Shown here piece after piece: positions 1 through 8,700 of a stretch of DNA of 64,000 nucleotides. Numbering within the stretch: the stretch's first letter is position 1; each line of letters starts with the position of its first letter. The position numbers and the translations under genes were made by a program. The stretch spans positions 62,001 to 126,000 of the forward strand of contig CANIVT010000003.1 of assembly GCA_947471565.1 (NCBI GenBank), read 5' to 3'. This stretch comes from Spartobacteria bacterium. Its GTDB lineage: Bacteria > Verrucomicrobiota > Verrucomicrobiia > Chthoniobacterales > UBA6821. The notes below the pieces were generated by a model that ran no database searches, was not told the DNA's origin, and was given only the letters and a program-made list of their open reading frames with translations.

Positions 1-809
1 GGGAAGGAACACTCAAAAAGATTGTCGTAACGAATCAGAAGACGACGCATGGTCTCAGCAAGATCCGCGACATGGCTTTCCGGCAGCGATGTGAGACGGG
101 CGACATGCTTTGTCTTCGGGAGAAGGAGGGTTTCGTAAGGCCAGAGCGCCCAATAGGGAACGACGGCAAACCAATGCTCACCCTCCACCACGATACGTGA
201 ACGGTCACGTAGTTCCTCTGTGGCGTAATCGAGCAGAAGGGGCCTGCCATGGGCGGTCAGGTACTCTCGCTGGGAAAGATCCTCCTTGGATGGTTCTTCT
301 GGCAGGAAGTCCCCCGCCCAGATCTGCCCGTGGGGGTGTGGATTGGAACATCCCATGACGGCACCCTTGTTCTCAAAGATTTGAACCCAACGGTTACGCG
401 ATCCGAGGTCATTGCTTTGATCCTGCCATGTGCGAATAACCCGTACTATCTCCCCCGAACTCATCTGCGCGAGCGAGAGGTCGTGGTGGGGTGAAAAACA
501 GATCACGCGGCACTCTCCGGAAACCTCTCGGGAGCGAAACAGGGGACTTTCTATATCCCCAACCTCCTTCTCACAAGGAGTCAGGAGCGAAGGAAAATCA
601 TTGTCGAACACATAGGTGTCCGCGTAGGGAGGGTTTGGCTCTCCGCTGACGCGCTTGTTCCCCGGGCAAAGCGTGCAGGCGGGGTCATAAGCGGGCCGAT
701 CCTCGGTGACTGTTTCCATCTGGCCGAGCCAAGGGCGCTGCGCACGGTGGGGTGATACAAGAATCCATTCACGCGTGAGCGGATTCCATCGGCGGTGGGG
801 TCGGAGCAT
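1..809 (-). CDS. galT: Galactose-1-phosphate uridylyltransferase, C-terminus cut by window edge
   Basis: Leloir-pathway enzyme that swaps UMP between UDP-glucose and galactose-1-phosphate. About 269 codons are visible and no stop is reached, so roughly the last 75 residues of a usual 340-350 residue protein lie outside. The N-terminus reads RRWNPLTREWILVSPHRAQR, typical of GalT. A zinc-type CTLC pair is at residues 45-48 and the catalytic HPHGQ motif at about 158-162, with the nucleophile His near 160. The ATG at 809 is the first start after an in-frame stop. It lies 52 bases downstream of galK and should be the last visible gene of the galactose operon. Identity is very secure. Confidence 0.95.
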   Translation of the reverse strand, partial: MLRPHRRWNPLTREWILVSPHRAQRPWLGQMETVTEDRPAYDPACTLCPGNKRVSGEPNPPYADTYVFDNDFPSLLTPCEKEVGDIESPLFRSREVSGECRVICFSPHHDLSLAQMSSGEIVRVIRTWQDQSNDLGSRNRWVQIFENKGAVMGCSNPHPHGQIWAGDFLPEEPSKEDLSQREYLTAHGRPLLLDYATEELRDRSRIVVEGEHWFAVVPYWALWPYETLLLPKTKHVARLTSLPESHVADLAETMRRLLIRYDNLFECSF

Positions 810-861
810 GGCTCATCCAAGCGGATTGAGGTCCCCTGTTGAAGGCGAAAGAAGCCCGGGT

Positions 862-2088
862 TTAATCCCGACCGGGAAGCACTGTGATGCCATCCACCAT
901 TCTGCAGGAATGGACTGCAAAGCTGTCGCTATAGGCTGGATGGCTGCGGGGATATGCGGTGGCCACGGCCTCGCGCAGTGCCTGTTCGCTTTCTGGAAGC
1001 ACAAGGGCTCCACTGGCACCCTTGTCCCCACCTCCTAGCATCCGTTCGCCCAGAACACCCGGCACCGTGCGTGCGATATCGCACATCGTTTCCAATTCCC
1101 GACCCGATATTTCATATTCGTCCCGGAGGCCCAAACCATCCTCACGGAAAATTTTCCCCACTCTGGATATGTCGCCCTGCTGCCATGCTCCGAGCATCTC
1201 TACGAATCGTTTCTGGGCGCCGAAAAGATACTGCAATCTTTTGCAAAGATGAGGATGACTGGTGCCGAACTTTGAGAGGATTTTTGAATACAAGTCCGCG
1301 TCTTGAACCTCTGCAAGTGCACTGATTCCAAATTCTTTGCAAAGACCTACCAACTCTCGGCATTCAGCGACACGAATGCTGAATGTGGACTTTTCCAACC
1401 CGGGCCTCATCGTGCCGGTATCAAGACTCATGATCCTGAAGTCGGGAGCCTCCGAACCGAGCGGGACATGCCTGATGGATCGTGTCGATGGAATGTAATG
1501 CGTTCCCATTCCTGCCTGCGCAAAGAGAATCATGATCTGGTCAAGATTGCCGCATGGGGAGCCGATGTAGTCATTCTCCACGGCTTGAGCAAGATCGACG
1601 GTTCTCATGTCACGGCCAAGGGGGATGCCGTTGATTTCCGCCAACGAGAGCATGAGGTTGAGTGTGAGCGAAGCCGAGCGGGACATGCCGCCGCCGGGTA
1701 TGTTTCCATGAATCACGGCGTCCATGCCGCGTGTCAGGTTATACCCCTCCCTCTTGAGGACCCAGGCAACGCCAAGCGGAAATCTGGCCCAGGAATCCCC
1801 GTCCATACCGGGTTCGGGAATGGCATCTAGGGGAAAATCAATAAGGCCGTCCGCAGCGAAATTTCCGCTGAAGAGGCGCAGTCGGCCAGTGTCATTGGCC
1901 TTGTAGGCCATCCAGATAAAGCGATCGGTTCCGACGCCGAAGAGTTCGGTGCCGTTGTAGTCTCCGTGCTCGACCCCCAGGCAGAAACGGGATGAGGATC
2001 TGCGCACACTTGCCCCCTGAAGACTAAGTCCAGCCGTTGAGGCCAGATCGGAAAGCTTGCCGTGAGGAGTACCGTCCAAATCGCTCAT
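862..2088 (-). CDS. galK: Galactokinase (GHMP kinase family)
   Basis: Phosphorylates galactose with ATP before GalT acts. About 408 residues. The substrate motif is EHGDYNG at residues 40-46 in place of the usual GEHTDYNGG, the ATP loop is GNIPGGGMSRSASL at 128-141 (consensus ends GLSSSA), and the catalytic Asp sits in CGNLDQ near 183. The C-terminal glycine motif is GGGDKGASGAL near 352-362. So it is a divergent member, and a related sugar kinase is possible. The ATG at 2088 is preferred over one 30 bases upstream because it overlaps the stop of the preceding gene as ATGA and follows an AGGGA ribosome site. The neighbouring galT supports galactose. Confidence 0.88.
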   Translation of the reverse strand: MSDLDGTPHGKLSDLASTAGLSLQGASVRRSSSRFCLGVEHGDYNGTELFGVGTDRFIWMAYKANDTGRLRLFSGNFAADGLIDFPLDAIPEPGMDGDSWARFPLGVAWVLKREGYNLTRGMDAVIHGNIPGGGMSRSASLTLNLMLSLAEINGIPLGRDMRTVDLAQAVENDYIGSPCGNLDQIMILFAQAGMGTHYIPSTRSIRHVPLGSEAPDFRIMSLDTGTMRPGLEKSTFSIRVAECRELVGLCKEFGISALAEVQDADLYSKILSKFGTSHPHLCKRLQYLFGAQKRFVEMLGAWQQGDISRVGKIFREDGLGLRDEYEISGRELETMCDIARTVPGVLGERMLGGGDKGASGALVLPESEQALREAVATAYPRSHPAYSDSFAVHSCRMVDGITVLPGRD

Positions 2089-2288
2089 TGTCCCTTTGAG
2101 CGAATCGCCGCCACCCACATGAAAGCTCCGAAAACCAGGAGGAAAAGACCCCAGACGAGGTTGATGTTTACGCCGATATTGATTCCGGCAATGGAGACAT
2201 TGCCTCCGTTGAACAGTCCGGTTCCGGTAAGAATGAGGCCGATCAGGGTGAACATCATCCCGATCGGGTAGCGTATATCAAGGCCCAT
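2085..2288 (-). CDS. Small two-helix membrane protein of the galactose operon
   Basis: 67 residues with two strongly hydrophobic segments, about residues 9-26 and 43-61, joined by a short polar loop rich in Asn, Gly and Ile, and ending in RSKGQ. No family recognised. It sits between the symporter gene and galK, 37 bases after the former, and overlaps galK by four bases (ATGA), so it is translated with galK. The position suggests an accessory subunit or small partner of the sugar transporter, but that is inference only. Confidence 0.7.
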   Translation of the reverse strand: MGLDIRYPIGMMFTLIGLILTGTGLFNGGNVSIAGINIGVNINLVWGLFLLVFGAFMWVAAIRSKGQ

Positions 2289-2325
2289 AGGATTTTAGGA
2301 GTTGGGGGGTGGGAGTTTGGAGGGT

Positions 2326-4275
2326 TTACCAGAAAAGCCAGTTGAGGATCGCGCAGGCGATCAGCAGCACGATACCGATGAATCCGGGTCGAGCAAACCA
2401 AGCCTGATCGACCTGCTGTTTCGGCGTGAGCGAGTAGACCAGTCCCTTGAGGTCCTCGTCGCTTTTGGTGCGGTTTGTCGCAAGAGACACGACGACAGTC
2501 AGCACAAAGCAAACGATGAAAGCGAAACTGGCGAGCCAGAAGTTCTGTGCCATGTCACTCGGAAGAACGACAAGCTTGGCAAGATAGGCACCCTTTACAC
2601 CGGGCAGATTCCCCTGGGATATCGAGCAGGCGTGAAAGAGTGCGGAGGCGGCGGTGCCGGAAACAAGTCCCACGAATGCTCCGGTGCCAGTCGTACGCGA
2701 CCAGAACATTCCCAGCAGGAATGTCGCAAAAAGCGGTGCATTCACAAAGCCGAAAACCAATTGGATGATATCCATGGCATTGGTCCACATACTGGCAAAG
2801 TAAGCTGCCCCGATGGAAAGCAGAATGCCCACCACCGTGATCGCACGCCCCATCGAGGCATAGTGTTCATCGCTTTTGTCGGGAGCGATATAAGCTTGAT
2901 AGAGATCATAGGTCCAGACGGTGTTGAAGGCGGTCACGTTGCCCGCCATGCCCGACATGAAGGAAGCCAACAACGCGGTGAGCGCCAACCCCAAGAGACC
3001 TGTGGGGCAGTAGCGCTTAACAAGTGAAAGGATGACTCCGTCGTAATCGTTGACCACGGCGTCCTGAAACGCGATAGCCGCCTGTTCGTCGGAAATGGGT
3101 GCACCGGCTTTCGCCGCCTTGAGGAGTTCCTCTACCTTTGCAGAGTTGAAGGAGTTGCCGGTGGCCGATGCAAGGGCTTTTGTCGTCTCCTCGACACTTG
3201 CGTTGCCAGCGACCGCCTGACGGACCGCTGCAATGGCCGCGGGCATTTTCGAACTCTCAATCACGGCCTTGGGGAAAGCGTAATCCTTGCCGGCGGTGGC
3301 CGAGAGGGCGAGGGCGATCATGCCGGGCAGAATCACCAGCAAGGGGAAGAGCATTTTGGGAACTGCGGCGACGAGCGGGGTGTTGCGGGCGGCCTTCATG
3401 TCCTTGGCGGCCATGGCGCGCTGGACCACGAGGAAATTCGTGCACCAGTACCCGAAGGAAAGGACGAACCCGAGACCGAAGACCATCGCAAAGAGGTCGA
3501 TCCCCATGGGGTTGGCGGAGGGACCGGCCAGAAGCGGCTTCCAGGCACTTGTCCAAGCGTCGGGATTAAAGGTCTTGGTGGCCGAATCGGAAAGGTTGTA
3601 AACCGCCGGCTGGGCCGCGACGCCGGAGAGTTTCTCCTTCACGGCGTTCCAACCGCCGGCGTCCTTGAGGCCGAGGTAGACCACCGGTGCAAAGCCGAGG
3701 ACGATCATGAAGAACTGGAGCACCTCGGTGTAGATCGCCGAGGTGAGGCCGCCCTTGAGCACGTAGAGAAGGACGATCACCGAGCAGACCCAGAGGGAGA
3801 TGTTGTAATCCCAACCCAGTAAGCTGTGGAGTAGCTTGGCCAGGGCGTTGAGCGAGATGCCGGAAGCGAAGATCGTCATCACGGCAAAGGAGACCGAATT
3901 AAACGCGCGCGTCCGCTCATCGAAGCGGAGCTTCAGGTACTCGGGCACCGAGCGAGCCTTTGAGCCGTAGTAGAAGGGCATCATGAAGACCGCCAGGAAG
4001 ATCATCGCGGGGATGGCCCCCACCCAGTAGAAGTGGCAGGTGGCGATGCCGTATTTGGCACCGCTGGCGGCCATACCCACGAGTTCCAGTGCCCCGAGGT
4101 TAGCTGATAAGAAGGCAAGGCCCGTCACCCAGGCGGGGATGTTGCGTCCGGAGAGGAAGAAGTCGGCCGAGGTCTTCATCTGGCGCTTCAGTGCGAAGCC
4201 GATGCCGATGACAAAAGCGACGTAGAGGACAAGGATCGAATAATCGACAGGACTAAGATGGACGAGTTGCGTCAT
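2326..4275 (-). CDS. Sodium:solute symporter (SSS/SGLT family), probably sugar
   Basis: Inner-membrane importer using the sodium gradient. 649 residues with about 14 predicted helices. The N-terminal helix carries DYSILVLYVAFVIGIGFALK and is followed by FFLSGRNIPAWVTG, both typical of SGLT-like members. A hydrophilic insertion of about 75 residues (near 330-405, rich in Ala, Lys and Glu) lies between two helices and is larger than in many relatives. It is the first gene of an apparent operon with a small membrane protein, galK and galT, so galactose is the likely substrate. The substrate call rests on context. Confidence 0.88.
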   Translation of the reverse strand: MTQLVHLSPVDYSILVLYVAFVIGIGFALKRQMKTSADFFLSGRNIPAWVTGLAFLSANLGALELVGMAASGAKYGIATCHFYWVGAIPAMIFLAVFMMPFYYGSKARSVPEYLKLRFDERTRAFNSVSFAVMTIFASGISLNALAKLLHSLLGWDYNISLWVCSVIVLLYVLKGGLTSAIYTEVLQFFMIVLGFAPVVYLGLKDAGGWNAVKEKLSGVAAQPAVYNLSDSATKTFNPDAWTSAWKPLLAGPSANPMGIDLFAMVFGLGFVLSFGYWCTNFLVVQRAMAAKDMKAARNTPLVAAVPKMLFPLLVILPGMIALALSATAGKDYAFPKAVIESSKMPAAIAAVRQAVAGNASVEETTKALASATGNSFNSAKVEELLKAAKAGAPISDEQAAIAFQDAVVNDYDGVILSLVKRYCPTGLLGLALTALLASFMSGMAGNVTAFNTVWTYDLYQAYIAPDKSDEHYASMGRAITVVGILLSIGAAYFASMWTNAMDIIQLVFGFVNAPLFATFLLGMFWSRTTGTGAFVGLVSGTAASALFHACSISQGNLPGVKGAYLAKLVVLPSDMAQNFWLASFAFIVCFVLTVVVSLATNRTKSDEDLKGLVYSLTPKQQVDQAWFARPGFIGIVLLIACAILNWLFW

Positions 4276-4670
4276 GGAAGGAGTGGGGGTGGAGGGAGCT
4301 GTTAAAGAGGAAAAACAAATGTGATTTTTTTAGCACCAAGATTAAAAAGTCAACCTGTATCGAAATCTCAAACCGTGCACTGCTCTAATACCCATACTAA
4401 GATTATGCGGAAAATCCCTTATTTCTACAAAGCAAGCCGTAACATCGCCGTGAATCCCCTTGGCTGCAACCGGGCATTCATCACCATCTGTAAAATCATA
4501 TGTCTTAAATTAAACGCTCAGTTTACGTTAGCAGGAGACTGCTCAAGCAGATAGCACTTTTCGGAATAGATGATTGTCCGCGAGAAGAACGATCCATCAG
4601 GAAAGTCGCAAGGTTCAACCGGTCGCAGAGAGGACTTCACCGATTAAAGGGAATTCAATAAGTTTCATGC
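4276..4670. other. Divergent intergenic region between the symporter and a sugar isomerase
   Basis: 395 bases without a convincing gene; the one open frame inside (about 77 codons) has no gene-like composition. It is clearly richer in A and T than its flanks. It should hold the promoters of both divergent operons. A candidate minus-strand promoter is at 4325-4353. A 15-base inverted repeat, TAAAC-GCTCA-GTTTA, lies at 4511-4525 and could be a repressor operator. No regulator gene is present in the window. Confidence 0.6.
4325..4353 (-). promoter_or_regulatory. Candidate sigma-70-like promoter for the galactose operon
   Basis: On the minus strand TTGACT (4353-4348) is followed after about 16 bases by an A-rich box, TAAAAA/AAAAAA (about 4331-4325). 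The transcript would start roughly 40 bases before the symporter ATG at 4275. The -35 box is good and the -10 box is poor. Confidence 0.4.
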
Positions 4671-5516
4671 ATGAAAAGCCAGCTTCGCATAGGGACGCGT
4701 GCCCATGATTTTGGAAAATTCCCCCCGGCAGAACTTGCATCTCGAATTTCTTCCAAAGGTTTTGTTGCCGTGCAACTTGCCCTCAACAAAGCCATCGAGG
4801 GACTCGATCTCCAACCAGGGGACCTTAACCCAGGACTTGCCTTCCATGTGGGTGATGCCTTCCGACGACATGGCGTGCAAATCGCCGTTCTGGGATGCTA
4901 CATCAATCCACTTCACCCCGACGGAAACACACGTCACAAACTTCTCGGTTGGTTCAAGGAACATCTTCGCTTTGCCAGGGATTTCGGATGCGGTCTTGTT
5001 GCCTTGGAAACCGGCACCCCTGATCCAGATTACCTTCCCCACCCCGACACCCACACCGAGGCATCCTTTCAGGAGTCCGTGGCAAGCATTGCGGAGTTGG
5101 TCGCCGAGGCGGAAAAGTTCGGGGTGATCGTCGGCGTCGAGGGTGTCACGACCCACGCCGTCTCTACGCCTGCAAAGATGCGCAGGCTCATTGATTCCAT
5201 CGCCTCCCCCAACGTGCAGGTTGTCTTCGATCCCGTGAACCTGATCTCGTACGAGAATTACCGGGATCAGCAGCGTGTCGTTGAGGAATCGCTACAGCTC
5301 TTCGGAGACCGCATCGCGGTCGCCCATGCCAAGGATTTTGCGGTCGGTGAGCGAACTATTACGACGGTTCCGCCGGGAAAGGGATTGTTCGACTATGCCC
5401 CACTGCTAAAGCATCTCGCGACCCGCAAGCCCGGCATCAGCATCCTCTGTGAGGAAACCGGTCCGGACTGGGCGGAGGGAGCGATCAATCATCTCAACCG
5501 CGCCCTAGGCGCCTGA
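4671..5516 (+). CDS. Sugar phosphate isomerase/epimerase-like TIM barrel protein
   Basis: 281 residues of the xylose-isomerase-like/AP-endonuclease-2 fold. Candidate metal ligands fall in the usual places: Glu in VGVEGV (about 157), Asp in VVFDPVNL (about 187), His in AHAKDF (about 219) and Glu in CEETG (about 262). Such proteins isomerise or epimerise ketoses and inositol derivatives; the substrate cannot be read from sequence. It is transcribed toward kduD with 33 bases between the stops, and it diverges from the symporter. A role in sugar or uronate catabolism is plausible from this setting. Confidence 0.8.
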   Translation: MKSQLRIGTRAHDFGKFPPAELASRISSKGFVAVQLALNKAIEGLDLQPGDLNPGLAFHVGDAFRRHGVQIAVLGCYINPLHPDGNTRHKLLGWFKEHLRFARDFGCGLVALETGTPDPDYLPHPDTHTEASFQESVASIAELVAEAEKFGVIVGVEGVTTHAVSTPAKMRRLIDSIASPNVQVVFDPVNLISYENYRDQQRVVEESLQLFGDRIAVAHAKDFAVGERTITTVPPGKGLFDYAPLLKHLATRKPGISILCEETGPDWAEGAINHLNRALGA

Positions 5517-5549
5517 CTAGCCGAAACTTCCCGGAAGGTTCCGGGGTTG

Positions 5550-6314
5550 TCAGCGACCCATCCAGCCTCCGTCCACCGTCAGGATAGTGCCGTGGACGTA
5601 GTTGGCAGCTCCGCTGCAGAGGAAGACGAGCGCTCCGGAGAGGTCCTCGGGGGTGCCCCAGCGTCCGGCAGGAATTCGGGCCAGAATCGCATTGTTGCGA
5701 GTCTCATCGGCGCGCAAGGCGGCGGTATTGTCCGTGGCGATGTAGCCGGGCGCGATTGCATTCACGTTGATACCCTTGCCAGCCCACTCATTTGCAAGGG
5801 CCTTGGTGAGTTGGGCGATGGCGCCCTTACTGGCGGCATAGCCGGGAACGGTGATCCCGCCTTGGAAGGAAAGAAGCGACGCCGTGAAGACGATCTTGCC
5901 ATGGCCACGCTGGAGCATCCGTTTGCCGATCTCGCGGGCCATCACGAACTGAGAGCGCAGGTTCACGTCGATGACATGGTCCCAGTCCTCACCACTGTGA
6001 TCGGCAGCCGGAGCCCGACGGATCGTGCCGGCATTGGCCACCAGGATATCGAGGTCGGGATGCTCCGCCGTAAGTTCCGACAGAAAGGAGTGCACTGCCT
6101 TACGGTCGGAAAAGTCGCACGCGTACGCCTGGAACTTGCGACCCGTGGCGAGCACCTCGCGCTCCACCTCGCTGCCGGATTTCTCGAGCGTCGCGCTGAC
6201 GCCGACGATGTCGGCTCCTGCCTGGGCGAGGGCCACGGCCATTGCCTTGCCGATCCCGCGGCTGCAGCCGGTGACAAGGGCTTTCTTTCCTGTGAGGTCG
6301 AACGGATTTTTCAT
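5550..6314 (-). CDS. kduD: 2-dehydro-3-deoxy-D-gluconate 5-dehydrogenase (short-chain dehydrogenase)
   Basis: Cytosolic NAD-dependent reductase that turns 2,5-diketo-3-deoxygluconate into KDG in pectin and uronate breakdown. 254 residues. The cofactor loop is TGCSRGIG at 15-22, NAG at 94-96, and the catalytic Ser, Tyr and Lys are near 146, 159 and 163 (YAASK). The N-terminus MKNPFDLTGKKALVTG and the GINVNAIAPGYIATDNT stretch match KduD. It follows kduI by 34 bases on the same strand, which settles the choice among many similar dehydrogenases. Confidence 0.9.
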   Translation of the reverse strand: MKNPFDLTGKKALVTGCSRGIGKAMAVALAQAGADIVGVSATLEKSGSEVEREVLATGRKFQAYACDFSDRKAVHSFLSELTAEHPDLDILVANAGTIRRAPAADHSGEDWDHVIDVNLRSQFVMAREIGKRMLQRGHGKIVFTASLLSFQGGITVPGYAASKGAIAQLTKALANEWAGKGINVNAIAPGYIATDNTAALRADETRNNAILARIPAGRWGTPEDLSGALVFLCSGAANYVHGTILTVDGGWMGR

Positions 6315-6348
6315 GAATCGGGCGGTAAAGATTGAGAAAAAACGGCAG

Positions 6349-7182
6349 TTACTTCAGGTCGGCAATCGGGAAGCCGTCCATGTCGTTGAAGTCCTGATTC
6401 TCCCCGCCCATGCCCCAGCAGAAGGTGTAGGCGGCGGTTCCGGCTCCCGAATGGATCGACCAAACAGGTGAGAGAATCGCCTCGCCTCCGGCCACGACCA
6501 GATGACGGGTCTCCTGAGGCTGCCCCATCAGGTGGATGACACGGTGGGCCGGATCGATGTCGAAGTAGAGGTAGGCCTCCGAGCGGCGCAGATGGGTGTG
6601 GGAGGGCATCGTGTTCCAGATGCTGCCGGGCTTCATGCAGGTGATCCCCATGACGAGTTGGCAGCTCTTGATGCCGTCGCCGTGGATGTACTTGTAAATC
6701 GTGCGCTCGTTGGCGGTCTCGGAGGAACCGAGGTGAACGGCGGTGGCGTCCGACTGCTTGGCCAGAGTGGTTGGGTAGGATGCGTGGGCTGGATAGCTCA
6801 AGAGGTAGAACTTGGCCGGATCGGCGCCATTCCTGCTCGTGAAGACCACCGACTTCGCGCCTCGGCCGATGTAGAGGCAGTCGAGCTTTGACATCGCGTG
6901 GGAGGTGCCGTCGACCTCGACTGCTCCCTCGCCGCCGATATTGAGGATGCCGATCTCACGGCGCTCGAGGAAGTAGTCTGCGGCCAACTCCTTCTTGGAG
7001 GCCTCGAGCTTCAGGGCACCCTTCACGGGAACCGCGGAACCGACGATCGTGCGGTCGGTCTCCCAGTAGTTCAGCTCGACGGAATCCGGAACAAAGAGGG
7101 ACTCGAGCAGGAAATTCTCACGGAGCTCTTTGGTCGTGAAACGGGAAACGGTCTCTGCGCTGATGGCGGGGATGATCTTCAT
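6349..7182 (-). CDS. kduI: 5-dehydro-4-deoxy-D-glucuronate isomerase
   Basis: Cupin-fold isomerase that converts the unsaturated-uronate product DKI into DKII, the substrate supplied to KduD. 277 residues, the usual length. Zinc ligands match the family: His195 and His197 in PSHTHLRR, Glu202 and His244 in WSIHSG. The C-terminus GENQDFNDMDGFPIADLK is highly characteristic. It is first of a two-gene kduI-kduD operon, divergent from iscS with a 168-base gap. Confidence 0.96.
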   Translation of the reverse strand: MKIIPAISAETVSRFTTKELRENFLLESLFVPDSVELNYWETDRTIVGSAVPVKGALKLEASKKELAADYFLERREIGILNIGGEGAVEVDGTSHAMSKLDCLYIGRGAKSVVFTSRNGADPAKFYLLSYPAHASYPTTLAKQSDATAVHLGSSETANERTIYKYIHGDGIKSCQLVMGITCMKPGSIWNTMPSHTHLRRSEAYLYFDIDPAHRVIHLMGQPQETRHLVVAGGEAILSPVWSIHSGAGTAAYTFCWGMGGENQDFNDMDGFPIADLK

Positions 7183-7350
7183 GAAAGTACGAAGTTAACA
7201 AACAGCATCGCCGTATTCACCTAAAAAGAGCTTATTCCACTGGCAACTGCATTGGATTCACTTTTTTACAACTTTAGCAGTTAATCAGTGTCATTACTGG
7301 ATCTGCGGATTGCCATAAGGGGCACTCCCTTTTAAATTCGCTTACTTCCG

Positions 7351-8526
7351 ATGTCCGACCTGCTCTATCTCGACCATAACGCCACCACGCCGCTCGATCC
7401 CGCCGTGCGGGAGGCGATGCTTCCCTGGCTGGAGTACGGTTTCGGCAATCCGTCGAGCGTCTACGGGCTCGGCCGCCGTGCCGCGGAAGCCCTGAAGGAG
7501 GCCCGTGAACGGGTGGCCGCACTCGTTAAGGCCGATCCTTCGGAGATCATCTTCAACAGCTGCGGCACCGAGGCGACCAACACGGCCATCCTCTCGGCGC
7601 TGGCCATCGATCCCGACCGCCGGCACATCATCACCTCGGCGGTCGAGCACAGTGCCACGATCAAGCTCTGCGAGTATCTCGCCACCCGCGGCTATGAGAT
7701 CACCTGGCTCCCCGTCGACAAGGGAGGACTGCTCGATCCCGCAAAACTGGAGGAGTCCATCACCTCCGAGACCGCCGTGATTTCGCTGCTCTGGGCCAAT
7801 AACGAGACCGGGGTGCTCTTCCCCATCGAGAAGATCGCCTCCATCGCACTGGAGAAGAAGGTCCCGCTGCACCTCGACGCCGTGCAGGCAGCGGGCAAGG
7901 TGCCGATCGATCTCTCTAAGATGAATGTCCAGTATGTCTCCCTCTCCGCCCACAAACTCTACGCCCCCAAGGGTGTCGGCGCCCTCTACGTGAACAAACG
8001 TGCCCGCTACACGCCTCTCCTGCGGGGCAGTCAGGAGGACGGACGGCGCGGCGGGACCCAGAATGTTGCCTCGATCGTGGCCTTTGGAAAAGCGGCGGAG
8101 TTGGCGCTCCATCATCTCCCCTCCTCCCCCGATCGGATCCGCGCCTTGCGCGACCGCTTCGAGGACACCCTGCTCTCCTCGGTCGAGGGGGCGCGGCGCA
8201 ACGGGGCGGCATCGCCCCGTCTGCCCAACACAAGCAACCTGACCTTTCCCGGCATCGAGGCCGAGACGGCGCTGCTCCTCTTCGACAAGGAGGGGCTCTG
8301 CTGCTCCGCAGGATCAGCCTGCTCCAGCGGGTCGATCAATCCCTCCCACGTCCTCACGGCCATGGGAGTCACCCGTGATGAGGCCCGCGCCAGCCTGCGT
8401 TTTTCTTTCGGTCGCACCACGACGGAGGCCGACATCGACCGCGCGTTGGAAATCATTCCCCAGATCATCGCCAAACTCCGCGCACAACTCCCTGCGGGCG
8501 GATCACCCGTTTCCATCCTGAGATAA
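7351..8526 (+). CDS. iscS: Cysteine desulfurase (NifS/IscS type)
   Basis: PLP enzyme that takes sulfur from cysteine for iron-sulfur clusters and tRNA thiolation. 391 residues. N-terminus YLDHNATTPLDPAVREAM; PLP Lys202 in SAHKLYAPKG; active Cys near 324 in GSACSSGSINPSHVL, the long-loop group I pattern. The start ATG has no Shine-Dalgarno motif. IscA, HscB and HscA genes follow 6-9 kb away on the same strand and an IscU-like gene lies at 36815, so the pathway is present but split. Paralogues for other sulfur routes cannot be excluded. Confidence 0.94.
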   Translation: MSDLLYLDHNATTPLDPAVREAMLPWLEYGFGNPSSVYGLGRRAAEALKEARERVAALVKADPSEIIFNSCGTEATNTAILSALAIDPDRRHIITSAVEHSATIKLCEYLATRGYEITWLPVDKGGLLDPAKLEESITSETAVISLLWANNETGVLFPIEKIASIALEKKVPLHLDAVQAAGKVPIDLSKMNVQYVSLSAHKLYAPKGVGALYVNKRARYTPLLRGSQEDGRRGGTQNVASIVAFGKAAELALHHLPSSPDRIRALRDRFEDTLLSSVEGARRNGAASPRLPNTSNLTFPGIEAETALLLFDKEGLCCSAGSACSSGSINPSHVLTAMGVTRDEARASLRFSFGRTTTEADIDRALEIIPQIIAKLRAQLPAGGSPVSILR

Positions 8527-8540
8527 CCCAAATAAGATTT

Positions 8541-8700
8541 TTCGCGCGGAGACGCAGAGGCGCGGAGGAAATTTCAGCGAAATCCGATCTCTCAAATTTT
8601 TGTACATCTCTACCAATCCCTATTCAAAAACGTTCAGCCATGACTTTTCTCAACATCATTTCCCCCCTCTTCTCGGCGTCTCTGCGTCTCCGCGCGAGAA
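8541..8700. repeat. Inverted-arm dispersed repeat, GC-rich family (copy 1)
   Basis: Left arm 8541-8568 and right arm 8674-8700 are near-perfect reverse complements built on CGCGCGGAGACGCAGAG, with about 105 AT-richer bases between. The same core recurs at 19710, 20811, 26228, 36106 and 61864. The right arm lies inside the 5-prime end of the lipoprotein gene at 8640. Confidence 0.85.

Noticed and set aside
4321-4554. Open frame of 77 codons in the divergent gap
   Set aside because: AT-rich, no ribosome site, no family features; better explained as control region.
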